A DNA stretch of 34,484 bases, from positions 1 through 34,484 of the forward strand of contig CAMNPT010000011.1 of the NCBI GenBank assembly GCA_946548575.1, read 5' to 3'. The DNA is from an uncultured Clostridium sp. Lineage in GTDB: Bacteria; Bacillota; Clostridia; TANB77; CAG-508. A model generated the notes under the pieces. That model saw nothing but the letters and a program-made list of their open reading frames with translations. It made no database searches and was not told the DNA's origin. This document shows positions 1-8,103 of the stretch, one piece after another (within the stretch, counting starts at the first letter, position 1; every line of letters begins with the position of its first letter). Position numbers and translations under genes: made by a program.

Positions 1-690
1 AATATAAAAAATAATTATTTAAATAAAATAGAAAAAAATAAAATAAATAATTTAATTAATTTAGAAAATATTAATTTTGAAATAGAAAATTTACAAAATA
101 ATATAAATAATAAAAAAATAGAATTAAATAAAATAGATTTTGAGCAAAAAAATATTGAACCAAAACTTGATAATTTATCAAAAATAGAAGAAGAATTAGT
201 TAACAATAATGAAGAAATGGTAACCTTAAAAAACAACAATTTAAGTTTTAATTTAGCAAAGCAAACCCTTGAATCCGCTTATGAGGAGATGAGAAAAACA
301 GTAACTCCAAAATTTACAAAAGAGTTATCAAATGCAATAGGTAATATTACAAATAATAAATATAATAATATTATATTTAATGATGAAGAAGGTTTAATTG
401 TAGAAATTGAGGATGGTAATTATATACCAGCATCAAAATTTAGTATTGGTACAATAGATCAATTGTATTTATCATTAAGATTTTCTATGGCTGATCAATT
501 ATCAGAAGAAAAATTACCACTTATTTTAGATGAAGCATTTGCATATTATGATAATGAAAGACTTAAAAATATTTTAAATTATTTAAATGATAAATTTAAA
601 AATAATCAAATAATTATTTTTACATGTACAGATAGAGAAAAAGAAATATTAAATAATTTAAATGTTGAATATAATTTTATAGAATTATAA
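1..690 (+). CDS. SMC/YhaN-like ABC ATPase, C-terminal part (5' truncated by window edge)
   Basis: The frame is open from base 1, so the start lies outside the window. About the first 70 residues are a Lys/Asn/Glu-rich heptad-like stretch, the end of a long coiled coil. The C-terminal lobe has an ABC signature-like segment (FSIGTIDQLYLSLR), a Walker B with catalytic Glu and D-loop (LPLILDEAFAYYD), and a final beta strand ending IIIFTCTDRE where the switch histidine would be. This is the arrangement of SMC/Rad50/YhaN-type ATPases, which pair with a nuclease or bind DNA. The Walker A half is upstream. The order of motifs supports an SbcC/YhaN-like protein, but the exact subfamily cannot be decided. 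An intrinsic terminator follows. Confidence 0.75.
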   Translation, partial: NIKNNYLNKIEKNKINNLINLENINFEIENLQNNINNKKIELNKIDFEQKNIEPKLDNLSKIEEELVNNNEEMVTLKNNNLSFNLAKQTLESAYEEMRKTVTPKFTKELSNAIGNITNNKYNNIIFNDEEGLIVEIEDGNYIPASKFSIGTIDQLYLSLRFSMADQLSEEKLPLILDEAFAYYDNERLKNILNYLNDKFKNNQIIIFTCTDREKEILNNLNVEYNFIEL

Positions 691-701
691 CAAAATTATT
701 T

Positions 702-749
702 AAAAAGTTAGAAAAACTCAGTTATAAAATTGATTTTTTCTAACTTTTA
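702..749 (+). terminator. Intrinsic terminator after the ATPase gene
   Basis: A 14-bp perfect inverted repeat pairs 703-716 (AAAAGTTAGAAAAA) with 735-748, with an 18-nt loop; the right arm ends in TTTT. It lies 12 bases after the stop codon. The stem is AT-rich and there is no long T-run beyond it, so strength is uncertain. Its right arm overlaps the -35 region of the prfA promoter. Confidence 0.6.
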
Positions 750-758
750 TTGTATAAT
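730..758 (+). promoter_or_regulatory. Sigma-A-type promoter for prfA
   Basis: TTGATT (730-735), 17-bp spacer, perfect TATAAT (753-758), about 35 bases before the prfA start. It is embedded in the downstream arm of the terminator, so upstream transcription ends where this promoter starts. Confidence 0.7.
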
Positions 759-793
759 AGACAAAGACTAAATTTAAATAAAGGAGAATTTTT

Positions 794-1852
794 ATGTTTG
801 AAAAATTAGAGGCAGTAGAAAAAAGATATGAAGAACTAACAAGATTAATTGCTGATCCAGAAGTGATTTCAAATCAATCTGAATGGCAAAAACTAATGAA
901 AGAACATGCAAGTATTGAAGAAATAGTATTAAAATTTAGAGAATATAAAAAAGCAAAGAAAACAATGGAAGAGGCAGAGGAATTAATGCAAGATCCTGAT
1001 ATGAAAGAATTGGCAGAAGAAGAATACTACACTTCCAAAGAGCAACTTCCAGGTTTAGAAGAAGAACTAAAAATATTATTAATACCAAAAGATCCAGATG
1101 ATGATAAAAATATTATATGTGAAATTAGAGCAGGAGCTGGAGGAGAAGAAGCAGCTTTATTTGCAGGAACATTATTTAGAATGTATACAATGTATGCAGA
1201 AAAAAGACATTGGAAATTAGAAGTATTAAATGAAAATGAAACAGGACTTGGTGGATATAAAGAAATATCATTTATGATAACAGGAAAAGGTGTATATAGT
1301 AGACTAAAGTTTGAAAGTGGAGTACATAGAGTACAAAGAGTACCAGATACAGAAAGTAGTGGAAGAATACACACATCAACAGCAACTGTTGCAGTTTTAC
1401 CAGTTGTGGAAGATGTTGAAATAGAAATTAATCCAGCAGATATAAAAATGGAGGTGTTTAGGGCATCAGGAGCAGGTGGTCAACATATAAACAAAACATC
1501 ATCAGCAGTTAGATTAATACATGAACCAACAGGAATAGTTGTAGAATGTCAAACAGAAAGATCACAATTTCAAAACAAAGATAATGCAATGAAAATGCTA
1601 AGGACAAAATTATATGAAATAGAAAAGGAAAAACAAGATAGTGAAGTAGCAAATGCAAGAAAAACACAGGTAGGTTCAGGAGATAGAAGTGAAAAAATAA
1701 GAACTTATAATTATCCTCAAGGAAGAATAACAGACCACAGAATAGGAATGAGCATATATCAAATGGAAAACTTCCTTAATGGAGATATAGATGAAATGGT
1801 AGATAATCTAATTGCAGCAGATAGAGCAGAAAGACTAAAAGGAGATGAATAA
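794..1852 (+). CDS. prfA: Peptide chain release factor 1
   Basis: RF1 reads UAA and UAG in the ribosomal A site and triggers peptidyl-tRNA hydrolysis. The 352-residue protein is normal length. The catalytic GGQ is at residues 228-230 within [15 protein letters not shown], where the glutamine is normally N5-methylated. The stop-codon recognition tripeptide is PDT (184-186), the P-x-T form typical of RF1 rather than the SPF of RF2. An AAGGAGAA ribosome binding site lies just before the ATG. The usual methylase partner prmC is not adjacent. The gene is intact, unlike prfB in many bacteria, which uses a programmed +1 frameshift. Confidence 0.97.
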   Translation: MFEKLEAVEKRYEELTRLIADPEVISNQSEWQKLMKEHASIEEIVLKFREYKKAKKTMEEAEELMQDPDMKELAEEEYYTSKEQLPGLEEELKILLIPKDPDDDKNIICEIRAGAGGEEAALFAGTLFRMYTMYAEKRHWKLEVLNENETGLGGYKEISFMITGKGVYSRLKFESGVHRVQRVPDTESSGRIHTSTATVAVLPVVEDVEIEINPADIKMEVFRASGAGGQHINKTSSAVRLIHEPTGIVVECQTERSQFQNKDNAMKMLRTKLYEIEKEKQDSEVANARKTQVGSGDRSEKIRTYNYPQGRITDHRIGMSIYQMENFLNGDIDEMVDNLIAADRAERLKGDE

Positions 1853-1909
1853 TATTATTTCATATTTTTAAATAAAAAATCATAATTATAACCAAGAGGT
1901 GCATGTAAA

Positions 1910-2655
1910 ATGGATATCATAAAAACGAGCCTTCTTGGTTTATTTTTTGGAACATTTGGAACAACATTAGGTGGAATAATAGGTGTTATAATAAAAAAAG
2001 ATTCTAATAAATTTTTAAGTTTTATACTTTCATTTGCATCTGGACTCATGATGGCAATAATTTGTTTCGATTTACTGCCAGAAGCTTTAAAAATTAGCAA
2101 TGTATTCAACATAATATTAGGAACTATAATAGGCATAATTACAATGATATTTTGTGATTTATTGGTTGAAAAAAAATTTAGTTCATTTAGAACAATAGGA
2201 TCAGATACAAAAAATAGTTTACTAAGAACAGGAATAATAATATCAATAGGACTTGCAATACATAATTTCCCAGAGGGATTAGCGATAGGTTCAGGATTTG
2301 GAGCCTCTTTAAAATTAGGATTAAGCTTGGCAATAGCAATATGCTTACATGATATACCAGAAGGTATATCTATGGCAGTTCCAATGAAAAATGGTGGAAT
2401 GAAAATATCAAAAGTAATATTCTACATTATATTATCAGGATTAACAACTGGAATAGGAGCTTTTTTAGGGGCAATAATAGGCAAAATATCAGAACAGCTA
2501 ATAGCACTTTCCTTAAGCTTTGCAGCACGGAGCAATGTTATACATTGTATCTCGGAGAATTAATACCAGAATCAAATAAATTATATCAGGGAAAAATGAC
2601 AGCAATCGGTAATATGATGGGATTTATAATAGGAATTTTTGTAATGAATTTATAA
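1910..2655 (+). CDS. ZIP-family metal transporter; needs two +1 frameshifts at CGGA
   Basis: ZIP proteins carry zinc or other divalent metals across the inner membrane. The protein is almost wholly hydrophobic with the family motifs HNFPEG (TM4, about residues 120-125) and HDIPEG (TM5), which build the metal site. Frame 0 runs to the stop at 2561-2563 but loses homology after residue 206. Skipping C2528 restores GAMLYIVS (8 residues), and skipping C2553 restores GELIPES and a final hydrophobic helix to the TAA at 2653-2655. The sum is 206+8+33 = 247 aa, a typical length. Start ATG 1910 has an AGAGGTG site upstream. It follows prfA by 57 bases and is probably co-transcribed. Metal specificity is unknown. 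Confidence 0.88.
2528..2531 (+). other. +1 frameshift site CGGA, ZIP site 1
   Basis: In-frame CGG follows GCA at codon 207 of the transporter. Reading GGA one base later continues the conserved FAAGAMLY helix; reading CGG as Arg ends at a stop at 2561-2563. Confidence 0.85.
2553..2556 (+). other. +1 frameshift site CGGA, ZIP site 2
   Basis: In the frame entered after site 1, CGG follows TCT. A second one-base skip gives GELIPES, a conserved ZIP segment, and the C-terminal helix. Without it translation stops at 2577-2579. The two sites are 25 bases apart. Confidence 0.85.
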
Positions 2656-2671
2656 AAATTAAAATGTTCGC

Positions 2672-2700
2672 TTGTTTTTCAACAAATAATTTATTATAAT
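2672..2700 (+). promoter_or_regulatory. Probable promoter for pcrA
   Basis: TTGTTT (2672-2677), 17-bp spacer, perfect TATAAT (2695-2700), 43 bases before the helicase start. The -35 is weak (3 of 6), the -10 is perfect. Confidence 0.5.
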
Positions 2701-2743
2701 ATCACTTAGCCAAAAATAAACTAAAAACGAAAGGAAAAAATAA

Positions 2744-5044
2744 ATGCAAGATATATTAGAAGGATTAAATGATAAACAATATGAAGCAGTTGTAAACACA
2801 GAAGGTCCATGCCTAGTAATTGCGGGTGCAGGAAGTGGAAAAACAAAAGTATTAACACATAAAATAGCATATTTAGTACAAGAAAAAGGAGTAAAACCTT
2901 GGGATATTTTAGCAATTACTTTTACAAATAAAGCTGCAAATGAAATGAAGGAAAGAATTGCAGACTTGGTTGGTGAGGATGCAAAAGATATTTGGATGGG
3001 TACATTCCATTCTATTTGTGTAAAAATTTTAAGAAGGTTTATAGATAGGATAGGATTTGATTCATCATTTATAATATTTGATACATCAGACCAAAGAACA
3101 CTTGTTAAAGGATGTTTAAAGGATTTAAATATAGATGATAAATTATTAAATGATAGAAGTGTATTGTCAGAAATAAGTAACGCAAAAAATGAAATGTTAG
3201 ATCCAAGTCAATATCAAGTAAGAGCAAATGGAGATTTTCGAAAAGAAAAAATAGCATCAGCATATCAGTTGTATCAAAAAAGATTAAAAGAAAATAATGC
3301 AGTAGATTTTGATGATATTATAAACTACACAATAAAAATATTAATGGAAAATCCAGATATATTAGAATATTATTCTAGTAAATTTAAATATATTTTAGTG
3401 GATGAATATCAAGATACAAATAAATCTCAATTTACATTAGTAACAATGTTAGCATCAAAAAATGGAAATATAACAGTAGTAGGAGATAATGATCAAGGAA
3501 TATATAGTTTTAGAGGTGCTGATATATCAAATATATTAAACTTTGAAAAAGATTTTCCTGGAACTAAAATAATAAAATTAGAACAAAATTATAGGTGTAC
3601 AGGGAATATTTTAAAGGCAGCAAATAGTGTAATAAAAAATAACGAGGTAAAATATAAAAAGGAATTATGGACACAAAATGGAGAAGGAAATTTACCTAAG
3701 GTATATCAAGCAAGAGATGAATATGATGAGGCAAACTACATTGTAGAACAAATGGAACACCTAAAAAGAGAAGAATATTACAAATACTCTGACTTTGTAG
3801 TTTTATATAGAATGAATACACAATCTAGAGTTATAGAAACAGTTTTTGGAAGAGAAGGAATCCCATATAGGGTTGTTGGGGGACAAAAATTCTTTGAAAG
3901 AAAAGAAATAAAAGATATTATAGCATATTTGAGATTGATTCAGAATGAAAATGATAATTTAAGTTTAAAAAGAATTATAAATGAACCAAAAAGAGGTATA
4001 GGAAAGACAAGTTTAGATAAAGTAGAACAATTATCAGAAAATACTGGAGTATCAATGTATGATATAATCAAAGAAGCTGCAACATACGGATTAAATAGAG
4101 TATACTTGAATTCTAGAGAATTTATAGAATGCATAGAAGATTTAAAAGGTAAAAAGGAAGAATTATCAATTTCAGAATTAATAAAATTAACATTAAAAAA
4201 ATCTGGATATATGAGAGCATTAGAAAATGAAAATACAGTTGAAGCTGAAAATAGAGTTGCAAATTTAGATGAATTTTTAAATATGGCAATAGAATTTGAA
4301 GAAGAAGAAGCAGACAATAATTTAAGTCAATTTTTAGAAGGAATAACATTATCAAGTGATATAGATAATTTAGAAGAAACAGAAGAATTTGTAACATTAA
4401 TGACTTTACATAGTGCAAAAGGACTTGAATTTCCTACAGTTTTCCTAGTTGGAATGGAAGAGGGAATATTTCCAGGATATAAATCTATATCAGAACCAAA
4501 AGAATTGGAAGAAGAAAGAAGACTATGTTATGTAGGAATAACTAGAGCTAAGGAAAATCTATTTTTAACATGTAGCAAGCAAAGAACCGTATTTGGCTCA
4601 ACAAGCTATAATCCAATATCAAGATTTCTAAGTGAAATACCTGAAGGATTATTAGAAGGATATGAAGAAGCTTTTGGGGAAACTAGCAATAAAGAAGAAA
4701 TGTTTAGAGATACAGGATATGGATGGACATATGGAAATAAACCTGAATCAAAAATAAAAAAATACAAAGTAGAAACAAAAGAGCCAGTATCTGCAACAAC
4801 AAATTCAGGATTTGCATTTAGAACAGCAGAAAGTTTCTTAAATAATCTAACAAAGAAAAGCACAAATAATGTGGATTTATCTCAATATAAAGCTGGTGTA
4901 AAAATATTCCACAAAAAGTTTGGAGAAGGAATAATAAATGGAGTTGAACCTGAAGGTGATGACTTAAAAGTAGATATTGACTTTGATAAATTTGGTCATA
5001 AGAGATTAATGGCAAAATTTGCAAGACTTGAAGTAATTGAATAA
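2744..5044 (+). CDS. pcrA: ATP-dependent DNA helicase PcrA/UvrD
   Basis: This is a superfamily 1A 3'-5' helicase that unwinds DNA in repair, rolling-circle replication and removal of recombinase filaments. Visible motifs in order are the Q motif region (LNDKQYEAV), Walker A GAGSGKT (28-34), motif Ia TFTNKAANEM, motif II DEYQDT, motif III GDNDQGIYSFRGAD, motif IV QNYRC, motif V TLHSAKGLEFPTVF and motif VI VGITRAKENLFLT. The C-terminal 60 residues form the Tudor-like PcrA tail (HKKFGEGIINGV) that contacts RNA polymerase in B. subtilis. The length, 766 aa, is slightly above the usual 730-750. The ATG has an AAAGGAA site. In Gram-positives this single gene is normally PcrA and essential. Confidence 0.96.
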   Translation: MQDILEGLNDKQYEAVVNTEGPCLVIAGAGSGKTKVLTHKIAYLVQEKGVKPWDILAITFTNKAANEMKERIADLVGEDAKDIWMGTFHSICVKILRRFIDRIGFDSSFIIFDTSDQRTLVKGCLKDLNIDDKLLNDRSVLSEISNAKNEMLDPSQYQVRANGDFRKEKIASAYQLYQKRLKENNAVDFDDIINYTIKILMENPDILEYYSSKFKYILVDEYQDTNKSQFTLVTMLASKNGNITVVGDNDQGIYSFRGADISNILNFEKDFPGTKIIKLEQNYRCTGNILKAANSVIKNNEVKYKKELWTQNGEGNLPKVYQARDEYDEANYIVEQMEHLKREEYYKYSDFVVLYRMNTQSRVIETVFGREGIPYRVVGGQKFFERKEIKDIIAYLRLIQNENDNLSLKRIINEPKRGIGKTSLDKVEQLSENTGVSMYDIIKEAATYGLNRVYLNSREFIECIEDLKGKKEELSISELIKLTLKKSGYMRALENENTVEAENRVANLDEFLNMAIEFEEEEADNNLSQFLEGITLSSDIDNLEETEEFVTLMTLHSAKGLEFPTVFLVGMEEGIFPGYKSISEPKELEEERRLCYVGITRAKENLFLTCSKQRTVFGSTSYNPISRFLSEIPEGLLEGYEEAFGETSNKEEMFRDTGYGWTYGNKPESKIKKYKVETKEPVSATTNSGFAFRTAESFLNNLTKKSTNNVDLSQYKAGVKIFHKKFGEGIINGVEPEGDDLKVDIDFDKFGHKRLMAKFARLEVIE

Positions 5045-5061
5045 GAAGAATAAATAATAAG

Positions 5062-5112
5062 GTGTGTGTGTTTTAGTTGAGATAAACTTGATTAAAATGC
5101 ACATGCTTTTTT
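5062..5112 (+). terminator. Intrinsic terminator after pcrA
   Basis: GTGTGTGTTTTAGTTG (5064-5079) pairs with 5089-5104 using several G-U pairs, with a 9-nt loop. Two more pairs (5062-5063 with 5105-5106) extend it and a run of six Ts follows. Confidence 0.75.
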
Positions 5113-5128
5113 GTTAAAAAAAATTAAT

Positions 5129-5157
5129 GTATAAAAAAATAAAGACAGGTTATACTA
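5129..5157 (+). promoter_or_regulatory. Possible sporulation-sigma promoter for the coat genes
   Basis: GTATAAAA (5129-5136) and TATACTAT (5151-5158) are 14 bases apart. They resemble the -35 and -10 of SigE/SigG-type promoters (G-N-ATA and CATnnTA) with a T in place of the C. Coat genes are expected to be under such control, but the match is imperfect, and TATACT could also be an ordinary -10 without a clear -35. Confidence 0.25.
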
Positions 5158-5191
5158 TTTAAAGAAAAATATTAAGAAAGGAAGGATAAAA

Positions 5192-5380
5192 ATGGCAGAT
5201 TTAAATCAATTAGAACTACAACACTTAAGACATTTAATAGGAGCGCATGAAACAGCATATCAGAAATTAAATACTTATTCTTCACAAGCTGTAGACCCAC
5301 AAATAAGACAATTATTTACAAAATCAGCACAAGAAGCATTAAATACAAAACAAAAATTAATGAATTTTTTAAATAATTAG
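5192..5380 (+). CDS. Small CotF-like spore coat protein
   Basis: A 62-residue, Gln/Leu-rich helical protein beginning MADLNQLELQHLRHLIGAHE. It resembles the N-terminal helix pair of clostridial Coat_F-family proteins, which form four-helix bundles in the spore coat. It has a GGAAGGA site 8 bases before the ATG. The stop is 16 bases before the next coat-like gene, which supplies the second half-type sequence, so the pair may act as two subunits of one bundle. Assignment is from general sequence character and pairing; no signal peptide or catalytic motif is present. Confidence 0.65.
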   Translation: MADLNQLELQHLRHLIGAHETAYQKLNTYSSQAVDPQIRQLFTKSAQEALNTKQKLMNFLNN

Positions 5381-5396
5381 TAAGGAGGAAAATAAA

Positions 5397-5642
5397 ATGG
5401 ATGAAAAAGTGATGGTAAATGACATTTTAGCAGGAGTTAAATCTGATTTAACAGCATATCAAACAGCAATAACAGAATGCGAAAATGTAGGGCTAAGACA
5501 AGCATTTCAACAAATTAGAAATGGAGACGAAAGTTTTCAATATGAATTATTTAAAATAGCACAAGCAAAGGGATATTATATACCTGCACAAAAAGCAACA
5601 ACAACGGAAATTAGTACTGTAAAAACAGAGTTACAACAATAA
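5397..5642 (+). CDS. CotF-family spore coat protein
   Basis: An 81-residue helical protein with features of the Coat_F family: an early segment DILAGVKSDLTAYQTAITECEN, then LRQAFQQIRNGDESFQYELFKIAQAKGYY and a short Gln-rich tail. Family members are ferritin-like helical coat proteins of endospore formers. It is preceded by a strong AAGGAGG site and is co-transcribed with the 62-residue gene. Its presence suggests the organism makes, or its ancestors made, endospores. A terminator follows. Confidence 0.75.
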   Translation: MDEKVMVNDILAGVKSDLTAYQTAITECENVGLRQAFQQIRNGDESFQYELFKIAQAKGYYIPAQKATTTEISTVKTELQQ

Positions 5643-5663
5643 AAGAAATTTATGATGAAAAAG

Positions 5664-5714
5664 AACCCAAATTGTTAGACTATAATATAGTTTAATAATG
5701 AGGGTTTATTTTTA
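5664..5714 (+). terminator. Intrinsic terminator after the coat genes
   Basis: Core stem 5671-5682 with 5688-5699 (two G-U pairs) is extended by AACCC (5664-5668) with GGGTT (5702-5706), followed by TTATTTTT. Confidence 0.6.
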
Positions 5715-5880
5715 TGTCAAATAATTAATTGAAATATATGAAAATGAAAATAGACGAAAATCAACAAAAAAGAGAGATAAAAATAAAAAACAAGAGATAA
5801 TTAAAAAAATTAAAAAACATTTACACTTGCAAAAAATGAAATATTACAATATTATTACAAAAAGAAAAAAGGATAAAAAT
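5715..5880. other. AT-rich spacer upstream of the M23 gene
   Basis: No credible coding frame. It is nearly all A and T with long A runs and holds the weak promoter described separately. Confidence 0.5.
5820..5850 (+). promoter_or_regulatory. Possible promoter for the M23 peptidase gene
   Basis: TTTACA (5820-5825) and TACAAT (5845-5850) fit promoter elements, but the 19-bp spacer is long. No better pair is visible in the gap. Confidence 0.3.
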
Positions 5881-5896
5881 ACAAAGGAGTGTGCCA

Positions 5897-6907
5897 ATGT
5901 TAAAAAAAGTGTTAATACACACAAAAAGAGGAATAAAGTTCATAGTTCTTTTTGCAATAGCGACATTTTTAATAATAGGAACAATTGCTTTTCTTTATAA
6001 ACCAACTTATAGTGTGTTTATAAATGGAGAACATGTAGGCTATACAGAAGATAGATCAAATTTGCAACATAAAATAAATGAATTTATAGAAAAAGGAGAT
6101 AAAGACAACAAAAGCGTAGCCTTTGTACAAGTTCAAAATTTACCAGAATATAAATTATGTTTATTAAAGAAAGATATAGTAACAAATGATGACGAAATAT
6201 TTAATAAAATTAAAGAAGAAGGAACAACATATTACAGATATTATGCAATAGTAGATAATCTAGAAGAAAAAGTATATGTAGCATCTTTTGAAGAAGCAGA
6301 AGGAATAGTAAATAGTTTAAAAGAAAAAGACAGTTCAAACATTGAAAATATATCAATTATAGAAAAATATGAAACAGAACTAAAAGATTTAGATACATCA
6401 GAAGTAGCAATATCTAAACTATATGTTGAAAAACCAAAAGTTGTACAAGTAGCAAAAAAAACAAATAAATATCAATCAACAGGAAGTGTTAATACATCAT
6501 TAACAACATCATCTGCAAAAGCTAGTTTAGGAATTACTTTAATAAGACCAGTATCAGGAATTATAACATCAAGATTTGGAGCAGGAAGCAGTTTAAGAAG
6601 ATCATCACATACAGGTTTAGATATAGCAACATCAACAGGAACTCCAATCGTAGCAGCAGCATCTGGAACAGTTACATTTTCAGGATATAAAGGTTCTTAT
6701 GGAAATATGTTAGTAATTAGCCATGGAAATGGAGTCCAAACATATTATGCACATTGTAGTAAATTATATGTATCAGCAGGAACAACTGTATCACAAGGAC
6801 AAGTTGTAGCGGCAGTTGGAACAACAGGAAATTCAACAGGACCACATTTACATTTAGAAGTAAGATTAAATGGAGTAGCATATAATCCGCAAAACTATGT
6901 ATATTAA
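5897..6907 (+). CDS. Membrane-anchored M23 peptidoglycan endopeptidase
   Basis: M23 (LytM-type) enzymes are zinc metallopeptidases that cut peptide crosslinks in peptidoglycan. The 336-residue protein has an N-terminal membrane segment (about 16-36), a 170-residue extracytoplasmic region with no motif I recognise, a Thr/Ser linker, and a C-terminal M23 domain. All zinc ligands are visible: H238 and D242 (HTGLD), and the PHLHLE motif with H317 and H319, plus the YAH histidine. I chose ATG 5897 because AAGGAG (5884-5889) is 7 bases upstream; GTG 5891 would be only 1 base away. The stop runs into the palindrome shared with convergent mecA. It is likely a wall-remodelling enzyme acting with the nearby elongasome genes. 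Confidence 0.9.
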   Translation: MLKKVLIHTKRGIKFIVLFAIATFLIIGTIAFLYKPTYSVFINGEHVGYTEDRSNLQHKINEFIEKGDKDNKSVAFVQVQNLPEYKLCLLKKDIVTNDDEIFNKIKEEGTTYYRYYAIVDNLEEKVYVASFEEAEGIVNSLKEKDSSNIENISIIEKYETELKDLDTSEVAISKLYVEKPKVVQVAKKTNKYQSTGSVNTSLTTSSAKASLGITLIRPVSGIITSRFGAGSSLRRSSHTGLDIATSTGTPIVAAASGTVTFSGYKGSYGNMLVISHGNGVQTYYAHCSKLYVSAGTTVSQGQVVAAVGTTGNSTGPHLHLEVRLNGVAYNPQNYVY

Positions 6908-6932
6908 AAAAAGAGACCAATCGACCAAGGGA

Positions 6933-7015
6933 GACGAATCGACCAATGGGGACGGTCCTTTTGGTTGAATGAAAATCATTCAACCAAAAGGACCGTCCCC
7001 ATTGGTCGATTCGTC
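6933..7015. repeat. Perfect 40-bp palindrome (REP-like), between convergent genes
   Basis: Bases 6933-6972 are an exact reverse complement of 6976-7015 around a 3-base AAA loop. The arms are GC-rich against the surrounding sequence and contain ATCGACCAATGGGGACGG. A degenerate direct copy of part of the arm (AATCGACCAAGGGAGAC) sits just upstream at 6919-6935. It ends 4 bases before the mecA stop, so it can act as a bidirectional terminator. Its GGGGACGGTCCTTTT core resembles the GGGGAC repeats at the end of the window and dispersed REP-type elements of Firmicutes (from memory). Confidence 0.9.
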
Positions 7016-7018
7016 CCC

Positions 7019-7603
7019 TTAGTTTTTCCAGATTATTTTTCCATGTTCTAAAAGTTTATTTTCAAATTTATCTGAAAAGTATTCTTTTGTTATAAATTCA
7101 GAAGCTAGACAATTAAACTTTTTTATAATTTCACAAGAATCACAAAAATTCTTAAAAACTAAATAATATGTATTATTATAAAAATACAAAGTAGAATTTG
7201 TAAATAAATTTTTAATATTTGTATTTATATATATACAGAAATCGCATAATTCATCAAAATTATTAAATTTATATATAAAAGAATTATTTATTTTATTATA
7301 GTTTTTTCTTTTTACAAGTAATCTTTTTTTATTATCATATTTTTTTAATTTAGGGTTAGCAGAATATTTTGTTATAGTAAAAATAAAAACATTTTCAAAA
7401 GAATTAAATGCTTCAATTAATAATTTATAACCATCAGTATCAAAACCAAATTCTGTTTTAGCTCTTTCTAATATATCTAAAAAGAAATTTTTATCTTTTA
7501 AAACGACATTTATTATAGAATTAAAATCAGAATTTTTAATGTTTAAATCTGAAGATTTAATAATAATACGAATTTTATTTTCTGTCAATTTTTCAATTTT
7601 CAT
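7019..7603 (-). CDS. mecA: MecA-family adaptor protein for ClpC
   Basis: MecA adaptors deliver substrates such as ComK to the ClpCP protease. The first 40 residues match the family N-terminal domain (MKIEKLTENKIRIIIKSSDL, then a segment before a Phe-rich helix), and the end (EFITKEYFSDKFENKLLEHG) matches the ClpC-binding C-terminal domain. The middle linker is Lys/Asn-rich. Length 194 aa is a little under the usual 200-230. The start has a strong AGGAGGT site 5 bases away. Substrates in this organism are unknown; the call rests on the two end domains. Confidence 0.78.
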   Translation of the reverse strand: MKIEKLTENKIRIIIKSSDLNIKNSDFNSIINVVLKDKNFFLDILERAKTEFGFDTDGYKLLIEAFNSFENVFIFTITKYSANPKLKKYDNKKRLLVKRKNYNKINNSFIYKFNNFDELCDFCIYINTNIKNLFTNSTLYFYNNTYYLVFKNFCDSCEIIKKFNCLASEFITKEYFSDKFENKLLEHGKIIWKN

Positions 7604-7633
7604 TAAGAACCTCCTGATACAACTCTTAATTAT

Positions 7634-7639
7634 ATTATA
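7634..7639 (-). promoter_or_regulatory. Possible -10 element for mecA
   Basis: TATAAT on the minus strand, 31 bases upstream of the start. No convincing -35 lies 16-18 bases away. Confidence 0.3.
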
Positions 7640-7702
7640 CTACTATTATTATTATATTGAAATATATAATTTTTGGTAATTAAAATTTTATACAAAAATG
7701 AC

Positions 7703-7731
7703 TTGAAAAAAATAGTAAATCAATATATAAT
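7703..7731 (+). promoter_or_regulatory. Strong promoter of the cell-shape operon
   Basis: TTGAAA (7703-7708), 17-bp spacer, perfect TATAAT (7726-7731), 60 bases before the DUF4321-like gene. No other strong promoter or terminator is visible before minC ends, so it may drive the whole 6-kb operon. Confidence 0.75.
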
Positions 7732-7791
7732 ACGGTTGGGTAAAAAATAAATATCCGTAAGGAAAAATAAAAATTTTTGGAGGAATAAAAA

Positions 7792-8050
7792 ATGGCAACT
7801 AAAGAAAAAAATATATGGATACTTTTAATATTTATTTTATCAGGATTAGTTTTTGGAGGACTACTTCGGAGAATTAGCTTCACGTGTAGATTGGCTTTGG
7901 TGGTTATCATATAGTCAAAGTTTTGGATTAGAAAATCCAATAGTATTAGATTTAAGCGTACTTAAAATCACATTTGCTTTAATGTTTAAAATAAGTATTT
8001 CAAGTATAATTGGTATGGTACTAGCTATATTTATATATAAAAAGATATAA
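7792..8050 (+). CDS. DUF4321-like small membrane protein; needs a +1 frameshift at CGGA
   Basis: Frame 0 gives 25 residues ending SGLVFGGLL, then in-frame CGG. Skipping C7867 joins it to GELASRVDW and on to the TAA at 8048-8050, giving 85 aa with two membrane helices (about 8-27 and 62-82). The segment SYSQSFGLENPIVLDLSVLKITFALMFKIS resembles the family found next to radC/mreB in Clostridia (family assignment from memory). Without the shift the peptide ends at 7912-7914 after 40 residues. GGAGG lies 6 bases before the ATG. Function is not known; position suggests a role near the elongasome. Confidence 0.82.
7867..7870 (+). other. +1 frameshift site CGGA, DUF4321-like gene
   Basis: CGG is codon 26, after CTT. 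One-base skip restores the helix end GGLLGELAS. The next bases (CGGAGAATTA) are identical to ZIP site 2. A GGAGG is present 8-12 bases upstream, but it encodes Gly-Gly and is not found at the other sites. Confidence 0.85.
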
Positions 8051-8103
8051 AACAATAAAGGCAAAATAGGGGCAAATAACAACAAGAAAGGATTTGAAAT
8101 ATT

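Noticed and set aside
1027..1374. Minus-strand open frame inside prfA, and similar Leu/Phe-rich minus-strand frames inside the surface genes
   Set aside because: They are shadows of strongly coding plus-strand genes, have no ribosome binding sites and show low-complexity composition.
2661..2680. LexA box upstream of pcrA
   Set aside because: Only a TGTTCG half-site is visible; the other half of the palindrome is missing.
5701..5760. A short open frame starting ATGTCAAATAAT after the coat genes
   Set aside because: It ends after four codons and lies in the terminator tail.
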